From Vibrio algivorus (GTDB lineage: Bacteria > Pseudomonadota > Gammaproteobacteria > Enterobacterales > Vibrionaceae), in the NCBI RefSeq assembly GCF_002218005.2, contig NZ_AP018678.1:1612001-1676000 (forward strand): DNA of 64,000 nucleotides, in the 5' to 3' direction. Positions 16,277 through 25,180 of this stretch are shown piece after piece. The translations under genes and the position numbers were made by a program. Within the stretch, counting starts at the first letter, position 1. Each line of letters opens with the position of its first letter. The notes beneath the pieces were generated by a model. It saw nothing but the letters and a program-made list of their open reading frames with translations, ran no database searches and was not told the origin of the DNA.

Positions 16277-17362
16277 TCAACTAACATCAACAAACATAAT
16301 ATTTTCTGCTCGCGGCTTACCTTGCCAGAATAAATTAGCGGCCACATGAGAGGCCAGCTGAAGATAAATTTGACTATGTTCACTATCCGGTCTTGCTGCG
16401 ACGGTTGGGCAACCATTATCAATATCACTTCTTAGATCGATATGCAGCGGAATTTGGGAAAGTAATGTTAAGCTGGCATCTTGTGCCATTTTTTGTGCCC
16501 CACCCTGACCAAATATGGCTTCATGATGTCCACATTGAGAGCAGATGTGGTAACTCATATTTTCAATAATACCAAGTACTGGCACTTCAACCTGCTCGAA
16601 CATAGTGACACCTTTACGAGCATCAGCTAGAGCTAGATCTTGTGGCGTAGTGACCACCAACGCAGCAGTAACAGGAACTTGCTGAGATAAAGTTAACTGA
16701 ATATCACCCGTGCCCGGTGGCATGTCGATCACTAAATAGTCGAGATCCGGCCACAAGGTTTCATTCAATATTTGGGCTAATGCCTTTGAAGCCATCGGAC
16801 CTCGCCAGATTGCAGCATCTTGATCGGCAATTAAATAACCAATCGAATTGGTATATAAACCATGTGCTTCAACAGGAATCATCCATTTATTATCACGTAC
16901 GCCGGGCTTCTCACCTTGAGTGCCCAACATTAAAGGCACCGACGGACCATAAATATCAGCATCGAGTAATCCAACTTTGGCACCTAAAGCCTGCAATGCA
17001 AGAGCTAAATTGACTGCTGTTGTCGATTTACCCACCCCACCTTTTGCTGATGTCACCGCGATAATGTTCTTCACCCCTTTCACCGCTTGTCCATGAGGAG
17101 CTTGCAATGGTTTCACTCGTACCGAGACTTGTGTTTTAGGAAAACGGGCATCTTGTTGAGTTTGTAAATCACACCAATTCTGTAAATCCGATTTTAGATC
17201 TTGATAATAAAAAGGCAAAACAAGATTCACATACTCATCACTAAACTGAACCAAACTTGGTATCTCTGCCCAGTTTTCAATCAAAGCTTCATGCTCAAAC
17301 TGATTTAAACGATGTATATACTCATCTTTTGCTAACAATGAATGGGATGAAAAATCAGACAT
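16277..17362 (-). CDS. mrp: iron-sulfur cluster carrier ATPase Mrp/ApbC
   Basis: Mrp (ApbC) is a cytoplasmic P-loop ATPase that binds and hands on Fe-S clusters. The product has a reduced N-terminal domain (about residues 1-90) and a MinD-like ATPase domain with the deviant Walker A SAKGGVGKSTTA, VIDMPPGTGD, and the cluster-binding CxxC pair CSQC near residue 270. I chose the ATG at 17362 (MSDFSSHSLL), preceded by AGAGAGG; an in-frame ATG at 17419 would add 19 atypical residues. It diverges from metG, as in E. coli. Confidence 0.96.
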   Translation of the reverse strand: MSDFSSHSLLAKDEYIHRLNQFEHEALIENWAEIPSLVQFSDEYVNLVLPFYYQDLKSDLQNWCDLQTQQDARFPKTQVSVRVKPLQAPHGQAVKGVKNIIAVTSAKGGVGKSTTAVNLALALQALGAKVGLLDADIYGPSVPLMLGTQGEKPGVRDNKWMIPVEAHGLYTNSIGYLIADQDAAIWRGPMASKALAQILNETLWPDLDYLVIDMPPGTGDIQLTLSQQVPVTAALVVTTPQDLALADARKGVTMFEQVEVPVLGIIENMSYHICSQCGHHEAIFGQGGAQKMAQDASLTLLSQIPLHIDLRSDIDNGCPTVAARPDSEHSQIYLQLASHVAANLFWQGKPRAENIMFVDVS

Positions 17363-17630
17363 GGAACCTCTCTTATCATGTGGAGTTAATTGAATCCTAG
17401 CAGTTATACCCCCCAACAAACAGTATCAACAGTTAAGGGTTTTCTCATCAATATAAAAAATAAAGCCTTAGCAAGCTTATGTGTTCTTGAAGTTAGTTGG
17501 GTATCGGGTAGAATCAAAGGCAAAGTTTTATGATGATAATGCACCATTTACTCCCCTACTTTATCTCAAGCTAAAAAGTATGAATAACTGTGCTTTGTCT
17601 TTCTCCAAGAATAAGAAGCGAAAATATTAT

Positions 17631-19679
17631 ATGGCAACTGATCCAAGAAAAATTTTAGTAACCTGTGCACTTCCATACGCTAATGGTTCTATTCACCTCG
17701 GCCACATGCTTGAACACATTCAAGCGGATGTTTGGGTCCGTTACCAACGCTTACGTGGTAATACCGTAAACTTTATCTGTGCAGATGATGCTCATGGTAC
17801 GCCGATCATGCTGAAAGCTCAGCAACTTGGTATTAAGCCAGAAGATATGATTGCAGAAGTTCAAAAAGAACATGAACAAGATTTTGCAGGTTTTAGCATC
17901 AGCTTTGATAATTACCATAGCACTCATAGTGATGAAAATCGCGAATTAGCGTCAATGATTTATCTTCGTTTGAAAGAAAATGGATTTATTACTAGCCGTA
18001 CAATTTCTCAGTTATTTGACCCAGAAAAAGAAATGTTCTTACCGGACCGTTTCGTAAAAGGCACGTGTCCTAAATGTAAAGCTGAAGATCAATACGGTGA
18101 TAACTGTGATGCTTGTGGTGAGACTTATAGTCCAACCGATCTTATCAATCCAAAGTCTGCTGTTTCTGGTGCGACTCCTGTAATGAAAGATTCTGAGCAT
18201 TTTTTCTTCGACTTACCACAGTTCCAAAGTATGTTAAAAGAATGGACTCGTTCTGGCTCTTTGCAATCAGAAACGGCTAACAAAATGCAAGAATGGTTTG
18301 AATCCGGTCTACAACAGTGGGATATCTCACGTGATGCACCGTATTTTGGTTTTGAAATACCAGGTGAGAAAAACAAATTCTTCTACGTATGGCTTGATGC
18401 TCCTATTGGTTACATGGGTTCATTCAAAAACCTCTGTGATAAGCGCAATGATTTAGACTTTGATGAATATTGGAAACAAGATAGCACCGCAGAACTGTAT
18501 CACTTCATCGGTAAAGATATTGTGTATTTCCATAGCCTATTCTGGCCAGCGATGCTTGATGGCGCAGGTTTCCGCAAACCAAACAACGTATTTGTACACG
18601 GTTATGTCACGGTTAACGGCGCAAAAATGTCAAAATCTAAAGGCACATTTGTTAAGGCTAGCACGTACCTTAAACACCTAGACCCTGAATGTTTACGTTA
18701 TTACTACGCTGCCAAGCTAAACAGCCGCATTGATGATTTAGATTTAAATTTAGAAGACTTTACTCAACGCGTAAACTCCGATGTAGTGAACAAGATTGTG
18801 AACCTAGCCTCTCGTAACGCAGGTTTCATCACTAAGCGCTTTGAAGGTAAGCTTTCTAACAACTTTACCGAAATGGCTCTGTATCAAGAGTTTGTCGATG
18901 CAGCAGATCGCATTGCTGAGCTTTATGAAACTCGTGAGTTTGGGCGCGCTATTCGTGAAGTTACTTCACTTGCGGATAAAGCCAACCAGTACGTTGATGA
19001 AAAAGCCCCTTGGGTCATCGCAAAGCAAGAAGGTAAAGACCAAGATCTACAAGACATTTGTACAGTTGGTATTAACCTATTCCGCGTATTGATGACGTAC
19101 TTGAAGCCTGTTATGCCTGAACTTGCAGCACGTAGTGAGGCCTTCTTAAACGATACATTGACGTGGGACAGCATGGCTTCACCATTAGTCAATCACGAAA
19201 TCACTAAATTTAAGGCGTTATTTAACCGTATTGATCCGAAGCATGTTGAAGCGATGATTGAAGCATCAAAAGAAGATGCGGCAGTAGAAATGGCAGCTAA
19301 AGAGCAAGCAGAAGCCTCTGCACAATCAGAGCTAGATAAAGAGCCGATTGAAGCAGAAATTGAATTTGATGACTTTGCTAAAATTGATATGCGTATCGCT
19401 AAAATCATTTCTTGTGAAGAAGTACCAAAAGCCAATAAATTGCTTAAATTCCAATTAGATATTGGTGGTGAAGTACGCCAGGTATTCTCGGGAATCAAAT
19501 CGGCTTATACACCACAAGAACTGGAAGGTAAGTTAACCGTAATGGTTGCGAACTTGAAACCACGCAAAATGAAATTTGGTATGTCTGAAGGTATGATTTT
19601 AGCTGCCGGCCCAGGTGGTAAAGATCTATGGATTTTAGAGCCTCACGACGGTGCTCAACCTGGTATGCGTGTGATGTAA
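17631..19679 (+). CDS. metG: methionyl-tRNA synthetase
   Basis: MetG charges tRNA-Met and initiator tRNA. The 682-residue product has the HIGH-type motif PYANGSIHLGHMLEH, a four-cysteine zinc knuckle (CPKC and CDAC, about residues 145-165), the KMSKS loop (GAKMSKSKG, about 330-338), the anticodon-binding helical domain and a C-terminal EMAP-type tRNA-binding/dimerisation domain (about 580-682). I start at the ATG at 17631 (MATDPRKILV), which fits the family; an ATG at 17481 would add 50 residues unlike any MetG. Transcription ends at the strong hairpin at 19712. Confidence 0.98.
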   Translation: MATDPRKILVTCALPYANGSIHLGHMLEHIQADVWVRYQRLRGNTVNFICADDAHGTPIMLKAQQLGIKPEDMIAEVQKEHEQDFAGFSISFDNYHSTHSDENRELASMIYLRLKENGFITSRTISQLFDPEKEMFLPDRFVKGTCPKCKAEDQYGDNCDACGETYSPTDLINPKSAVSGATPVMKDSEHFFFDLPQFQSMLKEWTRSGSLQSETANKMQEWFESGLQQWDISRDAPYFGFEIPGEKNKFFYVWLDAPIGYMGSFKNLCDKRNDLDFDEYWKQDSTAELYHFIGKDIVYFHSLFWPAMLDGAGFRKPNNVFVHGYVTVNGAKMSKSKGTFVKASTYLKHLDPECLRYYYAAKLNSRIDDLDLNLEDFTQRVNSDVVNKIVNLASRNAGFITKRFEGKLSNNFTEMALYQEFVDAADRIAELYETREFGRAIREVTSLADKANQYVDEKAPWVIAKQEGKDQDLQDICTVGINLFRVLMTYLKPVMPELAARSEAFLNDTLTWDSMASPLVNHEITKFKALFNRIDPKHVEAMIEASKEDAAVEMAAKEQAEASAQSELDKEPIEAEIEFDDFAKIDMRIAKIISCEEVPKANKLLKFQLDIGGEVRQVFSGIKSAYTPQELEGKLTVMVANLKPRKMKFGMSEGMILAAGPGGKDLWILEPHDGAQPGMRVM

Positions 19680-19711
19680 TCACTTCATAGTAAGGATTTC
19701 CATTCCAAATC

Positions 19712-19754
19712 AAATAACCCCCAAATGCCGGACGATCAGCATTGGGGGTTATTT
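19712..19754 (+). terminator. terminator of metG
   Basis: A long stem, AAATAACCCCCAAATGC with GCATTGGGGGTTATTT, has one bulged A and a 10-base loop. It lies 32 bases past the metG stop. The following 190 bases up to the next gene show nothing else recognisable. Confidence 0.88.
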
Positions 19755-19949
19755 CTATGTCGTCTTTGATACCTAAAGTTCTCGTTTTACTCATTGCACC
19801 AATAAGTCGCAATGCTGCTCCAATTTATATCAACCAGAATAAGCAAGGAGTCTAATCCTATCCAAACTTGGGGTTAAATAAATGCCTCTGAACTTGGTTC
19901 AAATCTTGCAAGGTATTCCAATATAATATGAATCCAAAGGAGGTCGTTC

Positions 19950-20774
19950 ATGTTTATCGGAATCAGTATATTACTGCTCATTGGTATTCTTGCCAGTATG
20001 TTCTACTTCAACATTACGCGAGAAAAAAGCCACCAATACCGCTATCGTCTGATTAATCAGTTACGCCAGCTAATTTATCTGACTCGCCAACATCGAGCCC
20101 TCACTCACGCGCATTTAGCTGCCGCGGTCTACTCTGTACAGACACTAAAGCAAACCAACCTTTCTATTATCGAAATATTACAAAATCTAAAGCTCAGCGC
20201 AGGGGCGGATACTGGACCAGAAATTCGCGTGTTATACGACAAAACTCAATCTGTATTACTAAATTGGACAGAATTCAATGTCGCCAAAAATCAACTAGAA
20301 CATGGTAGGTTAATTCGTCAAATGATGTTTTTAACTGATGAGATCATGATTGAATGGCTAATTGATACACACCATGATGATATTGCAGAAGAATATCACC
20401 ATAGGTGGCAAAAAATTCTCGATACTTTAGAAAGCTTAACTCGCTTTAGAATCAGTATTCAGGACATCGACACACCGATTGGGCAACAACGGTTTCGCCA
20501 CCATGCGGTCATGTTAAGCCGAAGAATGAATCAACTTTCATTAATTTGCCCATTAACAATGACTGATAATGATCAGAATGGTGTGATTCAGACATTAAAA
20601 TATTGGGAACAACAAGAAAGTGTTATAGAGACACCAGAGCAACTCTACCAACTGTCATTAGAAGCCTCATACTTAATTTTTAATGTTTATGACCAAATAC
20701 TTTCTGAAACTTGTGAAGAAATTTACTTACCTTTAGAGGCTATAATTATTGGTGAAAAAAAACCTGCTATTTAG
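19950..20774 (+). CDS. membrane-anchored protein of unknown function
   Basis: I do not recognise this 274-residue protein. It starts with a hydrophobic segment (about residues 2-20, FIGISILLLIGILASMFYF) followed by a basic stretch, which suggests an N-terminal anchor; the orientation is not certain. The rest is predicted mostly helical, rich in Gln, Leu, His and Arg, with no obvious catalytic motif. The early segment LRQLIYLTRQHRALTHAHLA vaguely recalls the helical NIT sensory domain, but this is only a resemblance. The ATG has a near-perfect AAAGGAGGT Shine-Dalgarno sequence, so it is almost certainly translated. Its stop codon lies in the loop of the opposing fadR terminator hairpin. It stands alone on its strand. 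Confidence 0.75.
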   Translation: MFIGISILLLIGILASMFYFNITREKSHQYRYRLINQLRQLIYLTRQHRALTHAHLAAAVYSVQTLKQTNLSIIEILQNLKLSAGADTGPEIRVLYDKTQSVLLNWTEFNVAKNQLEHGRLIRQMMFLTDEIMIEWLIDTHHDDIAEEYHHRWQKILDTLESLTRFRISIQDIDTPIGQQRFRHHAVMLSRRMNQLSLICPLTMTDNDQNGVIQTLKYWEQQESVIETPEQLYQLSLEASYLIFNVYDQILSETCEEIYLPLEAIIIGEKKPAI

Positions 20775-20784
20775 TAGCAGGTTT
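20755..20784 (-). terminator. fadR terminator overlapping the 3' end of the opposing gene
   Basis: AAACCTGCTA (20760-20769) and TAGCAGGTTT (20775-20784) form a 10-bp stem with a 5-base loop. Six A on the plus strand (20755-20760) give the T-run for the minus-strand fadR transcript. The loop holds the TAG stop codon of the plus-strand gene at 20772-20774. Confidence 0.85.
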
Positions 20785-20815
20785 AGATCCAAGCAAGACT
20801 TAGAAGTGAGTTAAA

Positions 20816-21655
20816 TTAACTATCATCTTCCGTGAAATTAGTCGGTAGGTTTTGCTTCATTTTCATCCAGATGTGACCACTTTCAATGCCGTAACGACGA
20901 ATCAAATTAGGTAACTCTTGGCGATCGCCCTTTTCACACAACACTAATAATTCTTTATAAAACTGAAGTGCCAACTTTCTCGCTTCTGGATTCGAAAAGT
21001 AAAAGCTACCCACGCGATCGTATAATTTCTTAATTCCATTAAATATCAATCCATAGATTTGATTTCCTGAATGGAACGCCAGACGTTGGAATAACATGTA
21101 ATCATAAAAATTAAACGTCTTCGCGATTAAAATTTCATCTCGCTTTTCTTCATCTTTCTCATTATCTTCTTTTACTGACTGTTTGATTTTTTCAGCATAA
21201 GGTGACTCTTCAATAAAAGATTCCCATGAATGATGAGATAAAAGCGTTTCACATGAGTCAATCACTCGATTTAAGGTTTTAATACAAGCTTCAGGGTTAG
21301 ACTTAAAGGCATATCCCATGAAAATTGGGCTAATGCTAGTACGAGCAGCCAATAGATCTTCAACAATACTTGTCGCATTATCGGTATCAAGCGTCATGAG
21401 TGTATCGAGAATGTGTAAACTCGATGTTTCCATGAAATTATTAACTTTAGTTGGCTTACCATGTTGAATGGTCAACCATCCATCACGGGCCAATCGTTGC
21501 AATACTTCACGCAACGTCGTTCGAGTAACGCCGATCAGTTCAGATAACTCTCTTTCTGCCGGCAAAATAGAGCCAGGTGGAAAACGTCCGTTCCAGATAC
21601 TTTCGATAATATATTTTTCTGCAAATCCTGCAGGGCTCTTTGCCTTAATAACCAT
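20816..21655 (-). CDS. fadR: fatty acid metabolism regulator FadR
   Basis: FadR is a GntR-family regulator that represses fatty acid degradation and activates fabA/fabB; acyl-CoA releases it from DNA. The product has an N-terminal winged helix (RELSELIGVTRTTLREVLQRLARDG, about residues 35-60) and a C-terminal acyl-CoA-binding helical domain. At 279 residues it is about 40 longer than the E. coli protein. The extra part is a charged stretch around residues 137-175 (SPYAEKIKQSVKEDNEKDEE), matching the 40-residue insertion described for Vibrio cholerae FadR, which allows a second acyl-CoA to bind. It diverges from nhaB, as in E. coli. Confidence 0.96.
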   Translation of the reverse strand: MVIKAKSPAGFAEKYIIESIWNGRFPPGSILPAERELSELIGVTRTTLREVLQRLARDGWLTIQHGKPTKVNNFMETSSLHILDTLMTLDTDNATSIVEDLLAARTSISPIFMGYAFKSNPEACIKTLNRVIDSCETLLSHHSWESFIEESPYAEKIKQSVKEDNEKDEEKRDEILIAKTFNFYDYMLFQRLAFHSGNQIYGLIFNGIKKLYDRVGSFYFSNPEARKLALQFYKELLVLCEKGDRQELPNLIRRYGIESGHIWMKMKQNLPTNFTEDDS

Positions 21656-22069
21656 GTATTCACTTTACCTAGTTTTAGGAATGAAAATTACACTCATCAT
21701 ACCACTACTTCCAACTTCCTGAAAACCATCATTCCATATTGTATAGAAGACCTATCTCTCATAAATGTCTCAAAATGAGAGATCTCTCCGAAGCTTTATT
21801 CAATTTTTATGGCAAAAATATAACCCACTTCCACTTATTTTATTTTTGTCATTTTACTCTTTCTGCTTTGCCTGTATTCTCATCGCCACAAAAAGCAAAC
21901 AAAACAACAACACTAGTAACAAAAACATAAACTTAATAGCAACTTTCCACCATAACGACGAAATAGTTTTATATTGACACGTGAAATATTGATCCGCTTC
22001 ACATATTGATATACTAATCTCGTCATACTGTGCATAAGTTCAAATTTTTGGAGTGAAAAGAGTAAGTTC
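21656..22069. promoter_or_regulatory. fadR-nhaB divergent intergenic region
   Basis: This AT-rich gap must hold both divergent promoters. I find no clear FadR operator palindrome and no structured RNA. An open frame at 21765-21977 with one hydrophobic segment lacks a Shine-Dalgarno sequence and is not called as a gene. Confidence 0.5.
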
Positions 22070-23662
22070 ATGAGTATGTCTTTAGGAAACGCCTTCATTA
22101 AAAACTTCCTGGGCAAGGCCCCAGATTGGTATAAAGTTACCATTGTGGCCTTTTTAATCATTAATCCCATCGTATTCTTTTTTATTGATCCTTTTACTGC
22201 CGGTTGGTTACTAGTCGCTGAATTTATATTCACTTTAGCTATGGCTCTAAAATGCTACCCATTACAACCTGGTGGTCTATTAGCCATTGAAGCAGTAGCG
22301 ATGGGAATGACAACAGCAGAACAAATCAAACATGAACTCGCAGCTAATATCGAAGTATTGCTGCTATTAATATTCATGGTAGCTGGCATCTACTTTATGA
22401 AGCAATTGCTACTATTTTTGTTCACTAAAATTTTGCTTGGTGTACGTTCTAAAATTTTGCTTTCTGTTTCTTTTTGCGTTACCGCCGCTTTCTTATCCGC
22501 ATTTTTAGATGCATTAACAGTTATCGCCGTTATCATCAGTGTGGCTATTGGATTTTACGCTATTTATCATAAAGTGGTTTCTAACCCTGATTCCGGAGCA
22601 CATCATGATCACACCACCGATGAGCTTATCCCTGAAATTACTCGTAACGATTTAGAAGATTACCGTGCTTTTTTACGTTCTTTGTTAATGCACGCGGGTG
22701 TAGGTACTGCACTTGGTGGCGTAATGACGATGGTAGGTGAACCACAAAACTTAATTATTGCTGACCAAGCAAGTTGGGAGTTTGGTGAGTTTATCTTGCG
22801 TATGGCCCCGGTTACTGTCCCTGTTTTTGTGTGTGGGATTTTAACGTGTATTGCCGTCGAAAAATTCAAAGTTTTTGGTTATGGCGCAGAGCTACCTGAT
22901 AATGTCCGAAAAATATTATTAGAATTTGATTATCAACAGCAACAAAAACGTACTAAACAAGATATTGCGAAACTTTATGTACAAGCTATTATTGCCGTCT
23001 GGCTTATTGTAGGCTTGGCCTTCCACCTAGCTGCCGTGGGTCTTATTGGCCTATCCGTAATTATCTTGGCAACTTCATTTACTGGTATTACCGAAGAGCA
23101 CTCATTAGGTAAAGCCTTTGAAGAAGCACTACCATTTACGGCTTTATTAGCTGTTTTCTTCGCAGTTGTTGCCGTTATTATCGATCAACATCTGTTTAAA
23201 CCTATCATTGAAGCCGTGTTAGAACTTGAAGGTAATCAACAAATCACCATGTTCTATATCGCAAATGGCTTATTATCCATGGTGTCTGATAACGTTTTTG
23301 TCGGCACAGTTTATATCAACGAAGTGAAAACAGCTCTCTTAGATGGTGCAATTACTCGAGATCAATTTGATTTACTAGCAGTCGCAATCAATACCGGTAC
23401 TAACTTGCCGTCAGTTGCAACACCAAATGGTCAAGCTGCTTTCCTATTCTTATTAACTTCGGCACTTGCCCCATTAATTCGCTTATCTTATGGTCGCATG
23501 GTCGTTATGGCATTACCGTATACATTAGTGCTAGCTATTGTAGGTTACTTTGGTATTCAGTTCCTTTTAGAACCTATGACAGCCTATTTTAACTCTATGG
23601 GATGGATTACCTCATCTACGATTGAGATCGCGACACAAGCTAGCCCTATTATTGGTCACTAA
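22070..23662 (+). CDS. nhaB: Na+/H+ antiporter NhaB
   Basis: NhaB expels sodium in exchange for protons across the inner membrane, important in marine bacteria for salt and alkaline pH tolerance. The 530-residue product starts MSMSLGNAFIKNFLGKAPDWYK, the typical NhaB N-terminus, and has about a dozen hydrophobic segments and the conserved GGVMTMVGEPQNLII and NTGTNLPSVATPNGQAAFLF segments. Length agrees with Vibrio NhaB. It is divergent from fadR and probably monocistronic. Confidence 0.97.
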   Translation: MSMSLGNAFIKNFLGKAPDWYKVTIVAFLIINPIVFFFIDPFTAGWLLVAEFIFTLAMALKCYPLQPGGLLAIEAVAMGMTTAEQIKHELAANIEVLLLLIFMVAGIYFMKQLLLFLFTKILLGVRSKILLSVSFCVTAAFLSAFLDALTVIAVIISVAIGFYAIYHKVVSNPDSGAHHDHTTDELIPEITRNDLEDYRAFLRSLLMHAGVGTALGGVMTMVGEPQNLIIADQASWEFGEFILRMAPVTVPVFVCGILTCIAVEKFKVFGYGAELPDNVRKILLEFDYQQQQKRTKQDIAKLYVQAIIAVWLIVGLAFHLAAVGLIGLSVIILATSFTGITEEHSLGKAFEEALPFTALLAVFFAVVAVIIDQHLFKPIIEAVLELEGNQQITMFYIANGLLSMVSDNVFVGTVYINEVKTALLDGAITRDQFDLLAVAINTGTNLPSVATPNGQAAFLFLLTSALAPLIRLSYGRMVVMALPYTLVLAIVGYFGIQFLLEPMTAYFNSMGWITSSTIEIATQASPIIGH

Positions 23663-23812
23663 TAGTCCATTGATTAAAATTAAGTGGGAATTGTTGTTTA
23701 CAGGCAGCATTTCCCACTTCATAATTTTGAACTATTGATCAATTTAACACTCTGATGTTACAAGTTTTATTTCTTTCACTATATCTATCGCATCAGAAAT
23801 AAGGAAGTCGTT

Positions 23813-24331
23813 GTGGCGTGGTTATCTTCTATTAATACATTTTCGCAAAAAAGACTCTCATGGATACTATTACTGTTAAGTGTTGCCTTTTTTGAGTTAT
23901 CCGCTTTGTACTTCCAACATGTGATGATGTTGGCACCTTGTGTTATGTGTGTTTATGAGCGTGTTGCTTTTATCGGTATCGGAGCATCTGCCATTATCGG
24001 ACTCTTAAACCCGATGAATAAGTGGGTTCGATGGGCTGGATTAGCGACATGGGGATATAGCAGCTTTCGTGGTTTACAACTATCGTTAGAGCATGTTGGT
24101 TATCAGTTTAACCCTTCACCTTTTGCTACCTGCGATATTTTCCCTCAATTCCCGACTTGGGCACCACTTAACCAATGGGCCCCTTGGATGTTTGAACCAA
24201 CCGGTGATTGTTCTAAAATTGTTTGGCAGTTTTTAGACCTTTCAATGCCACAATGGCTCACGATCATATTCAGCATCAATTTAGTGGTACTTGCTGTCAT
24301 CGTGCTATCTCAGTTCGTAAAAAACAAATAA
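23813..24331 (+). CDS. dsbB: disulfide bond formation protein DsbB
   Basis: DsbB reoxidises periplasmic DsbA and passes electrons to quinones. The 172-residue product has four membrane segments and the two periplasmic cysteine pairs: CVMC near residues 43-46, and the Cys of ATCDIF with the Cys of GDCSKI near residues 105 and 132. The start is a GTG at 23813 preceded by AAGGAAG. It follows nhaB by 150 bases on the same strand, the neighbourhood seen in E. coli, and ends at a two-way terminator. Confidence 0.97.
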   Translation: MAWLSSINTFSQKRLSWILLLLSVAFFELSALYFQHVMMLAPCVMCVYERVAFIGIGASAIIGLLNPMNKWVRWAGLATWGYSSFRGLQLSLEHVGYQFNPSPFATCDIFPQFPTWAPLNQWAPWMFEPTGDCSKIVWQFLDLSMPQWLTIIFSINLVVLAVIVLSQFVKNK

Positions 24332-24358
24332 AAAATAGGGCAACTTTCGTTGCCCTAT
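24331..24358. terminator. bidirectional terminator between dsbB and the SEC-C gene
   Basis: ATAGGGCAAC and GTTGCCCTAT form a perfect 10-bp stem with a TTTC loop. The A-run before it serves the minus-strand gene as T-run; the plus side has only a short pyrimidine stretch. Confidence 0.85.
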
Positions 24359-24382
24359 CCTCTATAGCTCTATAACCAGAAA

Positions 24383-25006
24383 TTACTCATTCTTGCCACA
24401 GCAATGTTTAAACTTCTTGTCACTACCACATATACACACATCATTACGGCCAATCTCTTTATATGGGTTGATGCTTTGTGCTTTTGCCCCTTGCAGCGCT
24501 TCATCGGCAGCTTTTGCCACTTCGTTAATCATGATATTAAGTTGAGGTAATAATGCAGATAAAGTCGGTGGCACTTTAATTCCCGCCTCAATCATTTGTT
24601 GCTGTGTAGCCTCTTCATCAATAGCAAGCATCAAAGTTGTTAATAAACCTTGCAGCATTCGTACCGTACCATCAGGAATTTCAGCCACTTCATTCCATCC
24701 AGCTTCAATCACAGGCCACACTGTCATAAAGCCTTCGGCAAACTCAGCTAAATCTTGATAATCATTTGAATCAACGCTTAATAGTCTTAGCACATCATAT
24801 TCACAAGCCATTAAATAAGAGTATTGTAATTCAAAATGACGAGTTAAATTCGCTTCTGCTTGTTGCTTATCTAGCTCAACCAAAGGCGCAATCCAAACAT
24901 CAGGTTGCAAGACTTTTGGTGTCATATTAGCAGCTAAAATAGCCCCTTCTATAAAGGCTGGCGTGTATTCGGTATTATCTAAATTGATATGTTCAATGAG
25001 CGGCAT
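24383..25006 (-). CDS. YecA/UPF0149 family protein with C-terminal SEC-C motif
   Basis: The 207-residue product combines a helical UPF0149-like body with a C-terminal SEC-C zinc-binding motif (CICGSDKKFKHCCGK), the same zinc finger found at the end of SecA. UPF0149 members such as YecA are thought to assist or bind translation/secretion partners, but the function of this one is unknown. It is not a SecA fragment, because no ATPase segment is present. It is convergent with dsbB and divergent from dusC. Confidence 0.82.
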   Translation of the reverse strand: MPLIEHINLDNTEYTPAFIEGAILAANMTPKVLQPDVWIAPLVELDKQQAEANLTRHFELQYSYLMACEYDVLRLLSVDSNDYQDLAEFAEGFMTVWPVIEAGWNEVAEIPDGTVRMLQGLLTTLMLAIDEEATQQQMIEAGIKVPPTLSALLPQLNIMINEVAKAADEALQGAKAQSINPYKEIGRNDVCICGSDKKFKHCCGKNE

Positions 25007-25076
25007 TTAGGTTTCTCATACTTTATGTTTCCGCTTAGTGTAACGAGTCATCCCAAAAGTACCAAATAAGTTTGTT

Positions 25077-25098
25077 TATACCCAAGTGACTTCAAGCA
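25077..25098 (+). repeat. short copy of the dispersed repeat
   Basis: The sequence tatacccaagtgacttcaag is the same left end as found at 46061 and 35255. Only the end block is present, between the SEC-C gene and dusC. Confidence 0.6.
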
Positions 25099-25180
25099 TA
25101 AAAAATATATAGCCAGTGACAATACAAACCGAACCCTCTACAATCTGCAACCTATTTTTATACTGTTCTGGAGAAAAGCC

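Noticed and set aside
19495..19812. Minus-strand frame overlapping the metG 3' end (105 codons)
   Set aside because: It runs through the metG EMAP domain and the metG terminator hairpin; the translation resembles no family, and metG is certain.
21765..21977. Possible 70-codon gene with a hydrophobic segment in the fadR-nhaB gap
   Set aside because: No Shine-Dalgarno sequence, composition follows the AT-rich gap and the frame overlaps the area needed for promoters.
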